DNA of 64,000 nucleotides. Source: Rhodococcus sp. W8901. Lineage in GTDB: Bacteria > Actinomycetota > Actinomycetes > Mycobacteriales > Mycobacteriaceae. Positions 36,239 to 46,048 of this stretch are shown here, one piece after another. The notes below the pieces were generated by a model. It saw only the letters and a program-made list of their open reading frames with translations. It made no database searches and had not been told where the DNA came from. The position numbers and the translations under genes are program-made. The stretch is from positions 2,914,001 to 2,978,000 of the forward strand of contig NZ_CP054690.1 in NCBI RefSeq assembly GCF_013348805.1, written 5' to 3'. Each line of letters starts with the position of its first letter. The stretch's first letter is position 1.

Positions 36239-37464
36239 TCAGCAGGTGGTGGTGGTCGGTGTGCCCGCGAAGCGGTCTTCGAGGAACTGCAGGCGTCGGG
36301 GAGACCGAGGACCGCCGCGGACAGGTGGTCTGGGCTCCACACCGTCTTGGATTGGACCGGCACCCCGGCGTCGCAGTAGCGGCGCATGGTGGTGGTGATC
36401 GAGTCGACCGGGATCAGTGCGTCCTGTCCGGCGTGCCATTCGAAGACGGGGGCGTTCGGCACCGATGCGGTGTGTTCGACACTGTTGTGGTCGAGGACCG
36501 CCTGCACGGGTGCAGATCCGAGCAGTTCCGCGCTGCTGGATAACTCGCGCACGCTCTTGCCAGCGCCGGAGGCGATGATCTCGTTCGTGCAGGCGTTCAC
36601 GATCCGGTCCCGCAGCTCGAGCCCCGCCTGGTTGAGCTGGCTGGTGACCGGCATCGCGTTGGGGTACTCGCGCTCGAGGCCGAGCGCGGCGGCCATCGCG
36701 AGCCCGAACGCCGGATGAGGATTCTCGCCGAGCGCAGTGGCCATCTTGCCGATGTTCAGCGGCGCACCACCGTAGGCGCTGCCCGCGAGCTTCAACTCGG
36801 GCGCGTACGCCCCGGCGAGCGCCGCGGCCATCGCAGTCGCCATCCCGCCGCCGGAGTAGCCGGCCATCCCGACCGGGCTTCCCTTCAGCTCGAGCGCGGT
36901 GTGGTTCTGGGCGGCGCGGATCCCGTCGAGCGTGATCTGGCCACCGAGGCGGGCGGCGCCGTACGCGCTCGTCGGACCCAGATGGTCGGGGATCGCCACC
37001 GACCACCCCTTCTGCAGCGCCACATTCAAGCCCGGTGCTTCCCGGATCATCAGGTTCGGATCCGAGGTGTAGAGCGCCTGCGACGGCGCACACTCGAGCC
37101 CGAGCGCATTCACGATGTGCTGGAACGACAACAACGGACGCCCGGGGGCGGCGTCGCGCGGCGACAGCACGGTGGTCACCGCGGTGATGGGGTCGCCCTG
37201 CGAGTTCGTCGACCGGAACTTCAGCTGCACCGCGGTGGTGTCGATGAACCCGGCCGGAGCAGGCACCACGCGGGAGTCGAGCACGTCACCCGGATGGCGG
37301 GACTCGAGGTCACCGGGGCTGCTGTAGAAGCTGTCAGCGAGGGCGGCAGGGTAGACGACCGGGCTTGCAGCCGCCTGCGGGGTGACCGTCAGGGCGACCG
37401 CGGCCGCAGCCGCTGCAGCAACACCGATTCGTCGGGCACGGGAGGGCGTGGATTGGGGGAGCAT
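36239..37464 (-). pseudogene. Secretory (LIP-family) lipase, frameshifted near the C-terminus
   Basis: A signal peptide, nucleophile motif MAGYSGGGMATA, and the late WSPDHLSAAVLGLPDA segment are in one frame of a lipase of about 400 residues. The family end LQFLEDRFAG lies in the next frame: at about 36288-36291 one C seems lost, so translation would run on out of frame through the mycolyltransferase gene. It may still be functional if a sequencing error is responsible. A truncated paralogue lies at 46,203-46,925. Confidence 0.8.
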
Positions 37465-37896
37465 TCCTCGTCTTTCATCGTTGGCCCAGCACGCGCTGCA
37501 CCGCGCCCCGACACGGGTGCATCACGAATGGCTGGGAGGGTCCACCTGCACACGCAGCGCGGTGGCAGAGTCAGACCACACGGTCTGCATCAACCTCCGA
37601 CCGAGGCTATCAACCTCGGAACCGGCTGCGACAGGCCGATATTGGATGCTTGCCTGAGGGCGGGCTGCGCCGCCGCGCCACAGTAACGCCGGGGTTCTCC
37701 ACGCCGATATGTAGGGGCGGTCTCGCCGACCCAATGCACGTACGGCGCCGCCTATTGCGTTGGCAAGCCGACGAACTCGCCCGACAGTGAGCTCCCACAC
37801 AGCCGGAGCGATCCAAACTCCCGGCTCCGGAGTGAGACACTCGACGCCTGTATCGGAATCGCCCTGACCGGCGATCGGTAGGGGAGGAGTCCACTG
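37465..37896. other. Non-coding stretch
   Basis: About 430 bases between the divergent lipase and the 37,897 gene. No convincing open frame, RNA gene or repeat seen. Confidence 0.45.
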
Positions 37897-38232
37897 ATGT
37901 TGGCAGAAGTGTTGGGGGCGCTTCCCCAGTGGCGCAGGACCGGGCACACCTTCTTTCCCTACGCGGCGTTCGTCGACGGGCGGTGGTGGGTTCTCCGGTT
38001 CAACTGCTTCCCGGATCATCCGCTTTGGACGCTGTTCATAGCCGATAGGCGCCGATTCGACTTCGATGACGAGCCGACAGGGTGGGGGATCCGCATGGCG
38101 GACGAGGCGCCGCTACTCGAGGGCCACGCGGCCGCAGAGGTGCTCGCTCCTGTCCAGGGCCTGGCCCGGTACGGCAGCGAGGTCGGCGACCCGTGTGACG
38201 ACTTCCTCTGCCCCTGCGCCTGGCGCGAGTGA
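37897..38232 (+). CDS. Conserved-looking small protein, unknown
   Basis: A 111-residue soluble protein from ATG 37897 with a GGAGGAG site. Trp- and Phe-rich segments (HTFFPYAAFVDGRWWVLRFN, HPLWTLFIADRRRFDFDD) suggest a compact beta fold; cysteines cluster at the end (DPCDDFLCPCAW). Not recognised. Confidence 0.65.
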   Translation: MLAEVLGALPQWRRTGHTFFPYAAFVDGRWWVLRFNCFPDHPLWTLFIADRRRFDFDDEPTGWGIRMADEAPLLEGHAAAEVLAPVQGLARYGSEVGDPCDDFLCPCAWRE

Positions 38233-38499
38233 CGTTCCTCGCGAAGTCGGCGCGCCCCTGATACTGGCCGTCGCATGCGGTCAGTTCGCCGAACCCGATC
38301 CGAAGCCGCGGCACACGAAACCGCGGAAAGCGGTTCTCATACTGAGCAATTCAGCTCCGCGACGGCCATCAGCGGCAGCAATCGAGCACGGTCGCAGAAT
38401 CACCACAGGTGTCCGGTCTGCCGGATTCTGGCGGCTACGATTGGTCTCGGGGAGTGCGCTCCGGGGTCGAGGACGTGCCCAGGGGTCAAGAATCTGGAA

Positions 38500-38919
38500 G
38501 TGCAGGTGGGGGAGTTGCCCGAAAGTCACGGCATGTGGAGTGCCGGGGGCTCACGGATCGCGATGATCTGCGCGGCCGCCATGATCGCTGTGCCGGCGCC
38601 GCTGTTGATCGCCGGTCTCGTGCTCACCACCGACCGGAGCTCCAGCACCGGGCACGTCGAAGGCTGCGAAGTGCTCTCGATCCGGAAACCCGGTTGGGTC
38701 CGCGGTAAGGAATCGGCGAAGATCGGCACGACCTGCGGGACTCTGTCGACCCCGCAGAAGGGCGCGATCATCGGCAGTCTGACCATCGGCGGCGTGTACG
38801 ACTTCGACCTGCTCATCAACACCGTCAACGGCTCGACCACCCGGATCATCACCCGGTCCACGCCACAGTCGACCCTCGAACACCGGCAACAGCAGTGGCA
38901 GGAGGTGCTTCCGAAGTGA
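38500..38919 (+). CDS. Small membrane-anchored protein, unknown (pair member 1)
   Basis: About 139 residues with one transmembrane segment (IAMICAAAMIAVPAPLLIAGLVL) and an outside domain with two cysteines ending in GGVYDFDLLINTV. The start is uncertain between GTG 38500 and ATG 38533. Its stop overlaps the next start (GTGA), and the next protein has the same layout and the GGxYDFD motif, so the pair probably arose by duplication. Confidence 0.6.
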   Translation: MQVGELPESHGMWSAGGSRIAMICAAAMIAVPAPLLIAGLVLTTDRSSSTGHVEGCEVLSIRKPGWVRGKESAKIGTTCGTLSTPQKGAIIGSLTIGGVYDFDLLINTVNGSTTRIITRSTPQSTLEHRQQQWQEVLPK

Positions 38920-39245
38920 GGACCGTGGCGCAGTGGATCGGCCGGCATCAGTTCTTCACCACGATGGTCATCGCCGTGACCGCTCTCGGCGGTGGTGCTG
39001 CCCTCAGTACCACCGCGACCGAGGAGCCTGCGACCCGCACCGGGTGCACGATCGACGCCATCAACGAACCCCCAGGGGTGCGACGGGACACGCTGGTCAA
39101 AACGTCCTGCGGTGGACTGCGATCACCGAACCGGACCGTCACCGACCGACTGCAGGTCGGCGGAACCTACGACTTCGATGTGACCGAACGCGTCGTGTGG
39201 TTCGTTCGAACCACGCTGATCGACGACGCCCGACTGTCGCGGTAG
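38916..39245 (+). CDS. Small membrane-anchored protein, unknown (pair member 2)
   Basis: A 109-residue protein with one N-terminal transmembrane helix and a C-terminal domain sharing T-x-CGGL-RSP and GGTYDFDV with the preceding gene. GTG start overlaps the preceding stop by four bases. No family recognised; the pair looks like phage or plasmid accessory genes. Confidence 0.6.
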   Translation: MRTVAQWIGRHQFFTTMVIAVTALGGGAALSTTATEEPATRTGCTIDAINEPPGVRRDTLVKTSCGGLRSPNRTVTDRLQVGGTYDFDVTERVVWFVRTTLIDDARLSR

Positions 39246-39371
39246 CCCACTGGGTCCCGTCACGACCCCAGGCAGATCTACCGCCGACATGACCTACGTC
39301 GTCGTCCACCAGCCGCGACTGCCGGCACCACGAAGTACGGTCGGGTTTCACACATCACGGGAGAGGACACT

Positions 39372-39866
39372 ATGAGGCGCCCGCATGCCGTAGCAGAGGA
39401 AAACAACTGGTTAGGTGAGGGAGCGCTGACCGATGCGGAGGTTGCGGAGTTCATCGAGGTGGTCGAGCACTTGCGTGTGGTGTTGCCTGCATTATTGGGG
39501 GAACAGTGGACCGATGCTGTGTTCTCCGGTGACGGGTACGTGGTCACCGAATCCCTGAGGAGCGCTGGCGGGTATTTCCGCGGCTATCGGGGTGTTCGCA
39601 AGACCGCCCAGGGCTACGCGGTGATGTCCGGCGACGAGCGCGGATCCGAAGGCTTGCTGGTCACGTTCAATCGGTTCGAGGACGCTGTGAAAGGCTATGC
39701 CGCGGACGTCATCAGCTCGATTCGGTCGGACCACGGCTCGGCAGTGTTGCGTGGATGTGGAACGGCACAGTTGGCCGCATCGTCGTCGGCTGCGATCGAA
39801 CTGCGGATCCCAGGGACCCGTGCGTGGTGCTGGATTGGCTATCGGTGGCTGGCTGGGGAACGATGA
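39372..39866 (+). CDS. Soluble protein, possibly an immunity-type protein; end possibly frameshifted
   Basis: ATG 39372 follows GGAGAGG. Residues 1-115 look like a folded domain (WTDAVFSGDGYVVTES, GYRGVRKTAQGYAVMSGDERG, FEDAVKGYAADVISSIRSDHG), loosely reminiscent of polymorphic-toxin immunity proteins such as Imm61. After about 39730 the frame becomes unconvincing, while an overlapping frame (DPRDPCVVLDWLSVAGWG) looks more protein-like, so a one-base shift is suspected. Function unproven; no toxin gene is adjacent. Confidence 0.5.
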   Translation: MRRPHAVAEENNWLGEGALTDAEVAEFIEVVEHLRVVLPALLGEQWTDAVFSGDGYVVTESLRSAGGYFRGYRGVRKTAQGYAVMSGDERGSEGLLVTFNRFEDAVKGYAADVISSIRSDHGSAVLRGCGTAQLAASSSAAIELRIPGTRAWCWIGYRWLAGER

Positions 39867-39911
39867 GCCGGCAGTTGAACGCTGTCGGGGAGAATCAATC
39901 AAGGGGTGGGG

Positions 39912-40331
39912 ATGTCGATGTCTGGCGTCAATCCGGAAGTCGTGGAGCTCGGTGATCTGACCGACCTGGACGACAAGTGGCGGCTGCGGTTCCAGTTCTT
40001 CCACGAGCACGGGTGGCAGGGGCTGCTCAAGCCGAATCGCGCATATCGAGAGGCGCTCAAGGCGTTGTCGTACCGGCAGCGAAATATCTTGACATTCAAT
40101 GGGTTCGCGTTCTTCTTCGGCGTGTTCTACATGATGCACCTGGGGATGTGGCGCAAGGCCGTGACCCTGTTCGTCGTGGGAGTCGCCCTCGGCGCAGTGA
40201 GCCTGCTGCTCGACCTCCCCAACCCGTTAGACGTGGGGTTGACCTTCGGCCTGTGCGGGTACATCGCCACCCGCGCCAACACCCTCTACTACGAATTCCG
40301 AGTTCTCGGTCGACACACCTGGGGGCTGTAG
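39912..40331 (+). CDS. DUF2628-like membrane protein
   Basis: A protein of about 139 residues: a soluble start (DKWRLRFQFFHEHG), then NILTFNGFAFFFGVFYMMHLGMWRKAVTLF and two or three more helices, and a YYEFRVLG tail. The layout matches DUF2628-type small inner-membrane proteins. ATG 39912 or 39918 may be used. Confidence 0.65.
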   Translation: MSMSGVNPEVVELGDLTDLDDKWRLRFQFFHEHGWQGLLKPNRAYREALKALSYRQRNILTFNGFAFFFGVFYMMHLGMWRKAVTLFVVGVALGAVSLLLDLPNPLDVGLTFGLCGYIATRANTLYYEFRVLGRHTWGL

Positions 40332-40408
40332 CTCCTGCGCGGTGGGCGGCCCCAATTCCCAGCTGCAGGAAATTGGGGCTGGGGCCACTTCCGTGCTCGC
40401 GGCTCGGT

Positions 40409-41040
40409 TCAGCGGTGCCAGCGATTGCGTTCACGCATCCGCGCCTGGTGCTCCTGGAACCACACCTTCCGTTTCGCCTGCCAGAGGTCTTCCTGCTCTA
40501 ACCACGGGCCCCGCGCGGTCAGCTCCCGTTCCTCGAGGACCGCCTAATTGATCGAACCCTCCTCGAGCACCGATGCGACGGCCTCCGGGGTGCCATCGGC
40601 TGCACGAACCCGCTTGAGGGGCTCCTTCGGGTTCCACGCCGGACAACCATTCGCGCGCAGCAGATTGCTGGCCGCCTGGCTGTCGTCGAACCACGCGACG
40701 AGCCGGTGGTCGAGGTCGTAGGTGTCATGCCAACCCCGCCAGTGCCGAACCTTCACCTGATCAGCGGGGCGCGACCCGTCCTTGATGAATTGCCGGAACT
40801 GGATCGGCCCTAGAGGACGGTGGTGGCGGTCGAGCCCATTCCACGTGGCGCGGGCGAACTGCTCGGGGCGGGTCGTCGAATACGCGATCTGGACGTCGAC
40901 CGATCACAGCGACTCGATGAGCCTGCGACCGGACAAGATCGGCGTGGCGAATCCGAACGCGCGATGGAAGGCGTGCCAGTCGCGGTCACGGGACCGGTCC
41001 GTGGCCAACAGCGGCTCGAACCCCGCATCGAAGCGATGAC
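40409..41040 (-). pseudogene. HAD-phosphatase-like gene with two in-frame stops
   Basis: One frame is protein-like from about 41040 to a TGA at 40409-40411, broken by TGA 40904-40906 (RRLIESL-stop-SVDVQIAYSTTR) and TAG 40544-40546 (EEGSIN-stop-AVLEERELTARG). The middle part carries HAD motifs II (YSTTR), III (FIKDGSRPADQVK) and IV (AWFDDSQAA); the DxDxT motif I expected at the N-terminus is not seen. CGA-to-TGA and CAG-to-TAG changes would restore it. It is divergent from the plus-strand gene at 41,044. Confidence 0.7.
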
Positions 41041-41043
41041 CCC

Positions 41044-41307
41044 GTGTCGAAGACCGAAGCCGAGCAGATCCTCGCCAGCCCCGAAATCGGAGGCGCGATC
41101 TCCCGGACCGTCATGCGCCGCGGGCATGGGGAAACGAACGACGAGTACCACTGGGAGAACGATGCTGACGCCTCCGACGCGCAGGTTCAGCAGCAGTGCC
41201 CAACCTGCGGCCGCTGGGCGTCGATGACCTCATCGCACAGGTGCCCCGTCCCCGGGTCGGAAGCGGTCGACGAAGGGATGAACGACCTGGCCACGCAGGC
41301 GATGTAG
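41044..41307 (+). CDS. Small zinc-ribbon-like protein, phage-like
   Basis: An 87-residue acidic protein from GTG 41044. The C-terminal half has CPTCGRW ... HRCPV, a possible zinc knuckle. No strong ribosome site. It precedes the SWIM fragment and may belong to the same phage-derived block. Confidence 0.5.
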   Translation: MSKTEAEQILASPEIGGAISRTVMRRGHGETNDEYHWENDADASDAQVQQQCPTCGRWASMTSSHRCPVPGSEAVDEGMNDLATQAM

Positions 41308-41308
41308 C

Positions 41309-42310
41309 GTGCGGAAGCGCGCGCCGCCCGCGCAGCAGGGCTCGAACCTCCCGGTTCGCGACGGCCCGCTCGAACCTGATGACGCAGCGCGAATACCGAC
41401 TCGCGGGCACCGGGGAATCGCGAATGTGCCACCCGCTCAGGATGTCCGCGCCGTCATCGAGGGCGGCAAGATCGCGTCCCCGTCGCTGAGCTTCCGCTAC
41501 CCCGACGCGACGGTGACCGGTCAGGCAACGATCTGGCGCGACGAGTCCGGTATCGACGTCGCGTCGCCGCTCAAGGAAGCGGGCGGCAACGGGATGCGCT
41601 GCACCTGCAGCACATACGCACGTACCGGCCGGTGCGATCACATCGCATCGTCGCTCCAGACGATGGCCACCGCGTACGGCGTCACCTACACCGGCGATAC
41701 CGGGCTCCGGCCGGGTGTCTCGCTGTCCGATCGCCGTCGCGAGCGAACCTCCGACGCGGCGATCGACCTATCGAAGGTGCCGCTCGAGCGGATGAACTAC
41801 TCGCGGATCCAGAAGCTCCGGAATCAGCGGCAGGGTGACCACGTGCAGGGGCTGTTCGAGAAGGCGCGGAGTGGGGATCCGATCAGCACCCCATCGGTGA
41901 AGCCGCCGCGGGATGCTGAGGGCAACTGGGTGGCGTGGCCGACGACGTTCGAGCGGGCGGGGATGGGCGACGCGAACTCTGACCGCACCACGGACCTGAA
42001 CGACACCGCGGACGTGCAGTACCGGCTCCGAGCGGCGCTGGTCGCTCGGACTCGCAACCACTACTCGGTGCTGCGGGATCGCGACGGCGGCATGCGGATC
42101 ACCGTGCCGAAGGCGCGGCGAGGCAGGGACGGCACCATTCCGCCCGTCGAGCGGCAGCGGCTCGTCGACAGTCTCGGGATCCCGGCGCACCAGGCCCGCG
42201 CTGATGGTGTGTACATCCCGGCGGACACGTCGTGGCGGCACGAGATGCTCTCCCGCGCATACGGGGACAACCCGCAGCCGGTCCGCGCGGCCCACTACAC
42301 CGTTGCGTAG
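41309..42310 (+). pseudogene. C-terminal part of a phage-like protein with SWIM zinc finger
   Basis: The frame is protein-like from about 41426 (GTG) on. It contains CTCSTYARTGRCDHI, a SWIM CxCx(n)CxH zinc finger, then charged sequence and a conserved-looking end (HQARADGVYIPADTSWRHEML). Similar C-termini occur in very large actinophage virion-associated proteins, so this is probably the tail of a truncated gene; the first 39 residues look random. Exact function unknown. Confidence 0.55.
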
Positions 42311-42560
42311 TACCGCGTAGGTGACGCCATTCGGGAGGTGCTGGCGGCCGCTGCTGGGTGCCCATTCGTCGCCGTCGCTGCTGTCCACAATCCTGCAGGC
42401 AGGAAGGGAGCGCACCACGGCGCCGCGAATCAGTCCATCCGCAGCGTCAGGCAAGTTGTAACACGTTCTAGCACTGAAACATTCATGCGATTCGGTCCGT
42501 AGTGTTGGATGCATTCACGACGGGGAACTCACCTCATCTGAAACGCCCCAGGAGGCCACC

Positions 42561-42875
42561 ATGGGTATCGCAACGCTGACCTCGACCGCCGTCGTCGTCG
42601 ATACCGCGTCGGATACGGGGCTGTACCGGCTCGATCCGCCGATCGTCGGGGACGACGGAAAGGCGCACGAGTACGGTGCGGCGATAGTCACGCCCTTCGG
42701 GATCCTCGTGGACGTGTGGGCGGCCCACGAGGACGGCAGCCTCGTCCTGGACGATGACGGCGACTGGGTCGCCCTCATCAACTCCACTGCCGCGCCGGGA
42801 GCTCGACCCACCGTCGCAGGTGAGTTCGAGTCGGCGGGGTACCGGGTCCACAGCCAGGAACGTGCGGCGTCGTAG
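42561..42875 (+). CDS. Small acidic protein, unknown
   Basis: A 104-residue protein with a good AGGAGG site before ATG 42561. Beta-type pattern (LYRLDPPIVGDDGKAHEYGAA, TPFGILVDVWAA), no cysteine, no membrane segment. Not recognised. Confidence 0.6.
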   Translation: MGIATLTSTAVVVDTASDTGLYRLDPPIVGDDGKAHEYGAAIVTPFGILVDVWAAHEDGSLVLDDDGDWVALINSTAAPGARPTVAGEFESAGYRVHSQERAAS

Positions 42876-43016
42876 CCCGGCCCGGGCGCCAGGGGTAGTC
42901 CCAAGCTGCCCACGCCAGCGGCTGGGCGAGCGGAGATGGCGTGTGGGAGACAATTCCCAGGCGGGCCCGTCAGCCCGTGGAGGACGTGGACGGGTCCAGG
43001 GGAGGGAGTGGCGCCG

Positions 43017-43682
43017 ATGGCATCGCTGTTGGTCTTGATGGTGATCCTGTGGCTGTGTATTCGGCTGGTAGCAATCGGATTGCGATACTGGCGTCGACGC
43101 GCTGCTCAACGCGCGGCAGAACCAGTCGCCGCAGAACCAGTCGCTGTAGTAACCGACGTTGAGTCGCACGCGGCGGTGTACGAGGCTCATCGACGGCACC
43201 GCTGGGACGTCACGCGGCGGCAGTACCACTCGCGCCCAACGTGGACGTTCGCGCTGACTGACGGCGTCGAAGACTGGGCGCGAGGCTGGATGACGGGCGA
43301 CCTGGCGCATGCTCCGTACAGTCGCGACACCGAGTGGTTGTGGGCTGACGAGTTCGGCATCGATCCATGGCGTGAATCCGTCGAGTTTGAGCTCTTCGAG
43401 CGAGCGATCGCCGACGGAATCATCCAGGTCCCGACACCCGGTCACCTCATGTACGCCGAAACGTCATACGACCCATTCGGCAGCATCTACGGATTCGTCC
43501 CTGACGAGTTCGAGGAAGGGATGGTGTGCAGCTGTGCGGTCGTGACCCCCGAAGACAAGGGTTGGGGAGTCGAGACAGGACCAGACGCTGTGGCCGCCTG
43601 GCTGACCGCGGTCATCACCAGCTTCGCTGAAACGAAGCCCTACGTTCCCCGCGGCGCACTCAGGCGGCGGTACACGCACTAA
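43017..43682 (+). CDS. Membrane-anchored protein, unknown
   Basis: A 221-residue protein with one transmembrane helix near the start (SLLVLMVILWLCIRLVAIGL), an Ala/Glu/Pro-rich linker and a soluble domain of about 150 residues rich in Trp and Asp (WDVTRRQYHSRPTWTF; DEFEEGMVCSCAVVTPEDKGWG). ATG 43017 is preceded by GGAGGGA; GTG 43008 is possible. Confidence 0.6.
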   Translation: MASLLVLMVILWLCIRLVAIGLRYWRRRAAQRAAEPVAAEPVAVVTDVESHAAVYEAHRRHRWDVTRRQYHSRPTWTFALTDGVEDWARGWMTGDLAHAPYSRDTEWLWADEFGIDPWRESVEFELFERAIADGIIQVPTPGHLMYAETSYDPFGSIYGFVPDEFEEGMVCSCAVVTPEDKGWGVETGPDAVAAWLTAVITSFAETKPYVPRGALRRRYTH

Positions 43683-43756
43683 GCACGCGTCGCAGCGTTA
43701 CCGGAGGACCTCCTGGATACCGTGCGCCCAACCATCGGCCATCCAGGAGGAAACCC

Positions 43757-44044
43757 GTGACCGCCATCAACACCATCGACGACCACGAGGTCGCCTCCCG
43801 GACCGGTGTCGACGCGACCGAGCTCGACGTCGCCGAGAAGGCACTGCGCGCAGCCCGCGAGAACGGCGTCGACGACGTCACGATGCTCACCCAGATCGAA
43901 AACCGCGTCATCGAAGCGACCGAGAACGGTGAACGACCCGACGGCGATGCGGTGCAGGAGATCGTCGAATCGGTCATCGCTGAGTCGGCCGGCCGAGCAC
44001 CAGCCCCGAGCGAGGCTCCCCTTTTCGCTCTGCTGTTGTGTTGA
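43757..44044 (+). CDS. Small helical protein, possibly truncated
   Basis: GTG 43757 follows GGAGGAAA. The first 75 residues are helical and acidic (TELDVAEKALRAARENGVDDVTMLTQIENRVIEA). The tail (PSEAPLFALLLC) runs into an inverted repeat at 44,012, so the original C-terminus is probably lost. Confidence 0.55.
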   Translation: MTAINTIDDHEVASRTGVDATELDVAEKALRAARENGVDDVTMLTQIENRVIEATENGERPDGDAVQEIVESVIAESAGRAPAPSEAPLFALLLC

Positions 44045-44100
44045 ACCAACTTTCGCAACCGTCGGCTGCTGGTACGCCGCCTAGCAAGAAGGGGAGCCTC
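44012..44100. repeat. 12-bp inverted repeat bounding an 89-bp segment at a gene-gene junction
   Basis: gaggctcccctt (44012-44023) and aaggggagcctc (44089-44100) face each other. Both the plus-strand gene on the left and the minus-strand gene on the right appear truncated here, so this may be a miniature element or deletion scar; a shared terminator is the alternative. Confidence 0.5.
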
Positions 44101-44532
44101 CATCCGGTGGCTCCCGGCCAACCCGCGGATCGCGAGCCCGAGCGTGAAGAACAGCGTCCCGATGATCGCGGGCCTCCCGAACGCGGCCACCAGCGCGGAG
44201 ACACCGACGCCGAGAAGGATCGCGAACCCGAGTGTGTGCGTGAGGGTTCGATGGCCGCCGTCGCGCGCACCGTCCTTCACTGTCCTGGTCAACCCGTAGA
44301 ACGCCGACGAGCCAGCATTGATGCCCTCCGATGCGATCTGGGAGGCCACACCGAATGACCGCGCGACCGTCGACTGTGGATGGTCGAGATCCGGGAGCAG
44401 TGCTGCGCCGGCACACACTCCGGCCCATGCGAGTGTCTCCGCGAGCGACGTCGGTCCACCCCAATCGGTTGGCATGATCGCGGCGGCCGCAAACCCGACG
44501 GCAGCTCCTGACATCGCGTGCGTTGGCCCCAT
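44101..44532 (-). pseudogene. YdjM-like (DUF457) membrane-bound hydrolase, C-terminus lost
   Basis: From ATG 44532 the product reads MGPTHAMSGAAVGFAAA, then GAALLPDLDHPQSTVARSFG and GHRTLTHTLGFA, the conserved His/Asp metal motifs of membrane-bound metal-dependent hydrolases, plus about four helices. After residue about 140 the family-like sequence stops at the 44,012-44,100 repeat. The start shares one base with the preceding stop, so it belongs to the four-gene minus-strand cluster. Confidence 0.7.
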
Positions 44533-44792
44533 CACCATGCAGAACCACCTCCGAACAGGGCTGCGGCATCGGCCGCGGGTGTTTGTCCGCCGTCGGTGCT
44601 TCCGCCGCCCGTAACCGTGTTGATGACCACGGGGATCCATCGGTAGGTGAGGTCGGCGATGGTGTTGACCGACGTCTCGAACACCCTGATGACATTCGAG
44701 GAGTCGACGCCTTCGGTGTCGGCCCAGTTCACGTAGCCGCGGAACACGCCGAGGACGACGATGCCGATGACGGCGTACTTGATGATCTTCAC
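44532..44792 (-). CDS. Small membrane protein, unknown
   Basis: An 86-residue protein with an N-terminal helix (KYAVIGIVVLGVFRGYV) and a Gly/Ala/Asp-rich tail. It overlaps the preceding gene by ATGA and the next by one base. Its role is probably tied to its operon partners, which look like phage or conjugative-element accessory proteins. Confidence 0.6.
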   Translation of the reverse strand: MKIIKYAVIGIVVLGVFRGYVNWADTEGVDSSNVIRVFETSVNTIADLTYRWIPVVINTVTGGGSTDGGQTPAADAAALFGGGSAW

Positions 44793-45088
44793 CGTCCACC
44801 ACCCGTCTCGGGCGTCTCCGTGGGGCGGTACTTGTCGGGGACCTGGTCCCCGATCTGCCCGCCGACCCCGTCGGTTACTGATTCGATCTTGTCGGCGACC
44901 TGACCGCTGCCGTCTTCGACGATGCCGCTCACCTTGTCGCGATAGTTGCTGAACCAGCCGTCCTCACCGAACTTGATCCCACCGGTCAGGTACTGGATCA
45001 CACCGAGGAGGACATCGATCACGACCACGAAGAACACGATCCGGGACACGATCCCGTCTTTCGACTTCTTCTTCACGGGCCCGGCCAT
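44789..45088 (-). CDS. Small membrane protein, unknown
   Basis: A 99-residue protein with a lysine-rich start, one helix (IVFFVVVIDVLLGVIQYL) and a soluble acidic tail (SGQVADKIESVTDGVGGQIG). Start and stop overlap neighbouring genes by one and four bases. Confidence 0.6.
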   Translation of the reverse strand: MAGPVKKKSKDGIVSRIVFFVVVIDVLLGVIQYLTGGIKFGEDGWFSNYRDKVSGIVEDGSGQVADKIESVTDGVGGQIGDQVPDKYRPTETPETGGGR

Positions 45089-45294
45089 CAGAGCACCCCC
45101 GCCACGGCGTCAGTTGCCGATCGCGCGGTGGCCGCGTTCCGCACGCGCATCTCGTCGCTGACGATGCGCGCGAGACCTGGACCAGCGACTACTTGGCCGG
45201 CATCGGTTGCGTTCCAGCGGAGCCCGGTGAACCGGATTCCGGGCGGGTCAACGTTCCAAACCTCGCTTCGAGGCGAGGGAGCGTGGTCGATCAT
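45088..45294 (-). CDS. Small soluble protein, unknown, first gene of the cluster
   Basis: A 68-residue protein with a GGAGAA site before ATG 45294; its stop overlaps the next start by one base. No motif recognised (RFTGLRWNATDAGQVVAGPG). Confidence 0.55.
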   Translation of the reverse strand: MIDHAPSPRSEVWNVDPPGIRFTGLRWNATDAGQVVAGPGLARIVSDEMRVRNAATARSATDAVAGVL

Positions 45295-45514
45295 GGTGAG
45301 GTTCTCCTGCTGAGGTGTCGGGCTGTCCCGTCACGCTACGAACCTGGTTCGTCCCGACCAGTGGCGATGAGAATCGTCCAGGTCAACCGCGGAAACCGTA
45401 TGGGACACCGGGGTGTTCACGACGCCGACTTGCCGTCGATTGGAGGTGCGCCGCTGCATCCACCCTGCGCGCCTCCGCCGTGATGAGTACGGCATATCGT
45501 GCGATGCTGCGGCA

Positions 45515-46048
45515 ATGAGAACTTCACATCGAATTGCTTCAGCCGCGGCGGCCGGGCTCATGGGCGCCGCCATGGTAGTTGCGGCGCCAGGCGTGGCCAG
45601 CGCCGCCGATCCTTGCCAACTCGGGTGGTCGAACGTAGGACCCCGAACGTGCGCGATGACAGATGTCGGAATGGCGCCGGTGTGGACACTTGGAAACGGC
45701 ATCTGCGCTGGCATGCTGAGTGCATCCGGCAATGCGTTCGACGGCCCACTGTGGGAGTACTCCTCCGCGCCGGGTGCTGTCCACTCCGTCGAACTGCGTA
45801 TTTCGCAGGGCTTCTCACCACTGGGCGAATGGGCGTCGACGACCCTGGCTTGCGACGTGACTGCGATCATCGATTGGCAGAACCTCGACACCGGTCAGAG
45901 CGGCACAGTCAGTCGCTACGTACCCGCGGCCAACACGAGCACCCACCCGATGTACGTGAATGTCGATACTGGCCCGGGACGAGTTCGGCTCACCATGCGG
46001 ACCGACCACCCGAGCATCCCGGTCACGACAGACGTGATCGTCCCCTGA
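45515..46048 (+). CDS. Secreted protein, unknown
   Basis: A 177-residue protein with a signal peptide (about residues 1-32, cleavage near ASA-ADP) and four cysteines in the mature part; segments WTLGNGICAGMLSASG and RLTMRTDHPSIPVTTDVIVP suggest a beta-sandwich. ATG 45515 gives the signal peptide its expected length; the upstream extension does not look coding. Confidence 0.68.
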   Translation: MRTSHRIASAAAAGLMGAAMVVAAPGVASAADPCQLGWSNVGPRTCAMTDVGMAPVWTLGNGICAGMLSASGNAFDGPLWEYSSAPGAVHSVELRISQGFSPLGEWASTTLACDVTAIIDWQNLDTGQSGTVSRYVPAANTSTHPMYVNVDTGPGRVRLTMRTDHPSIPVTTDVIVP

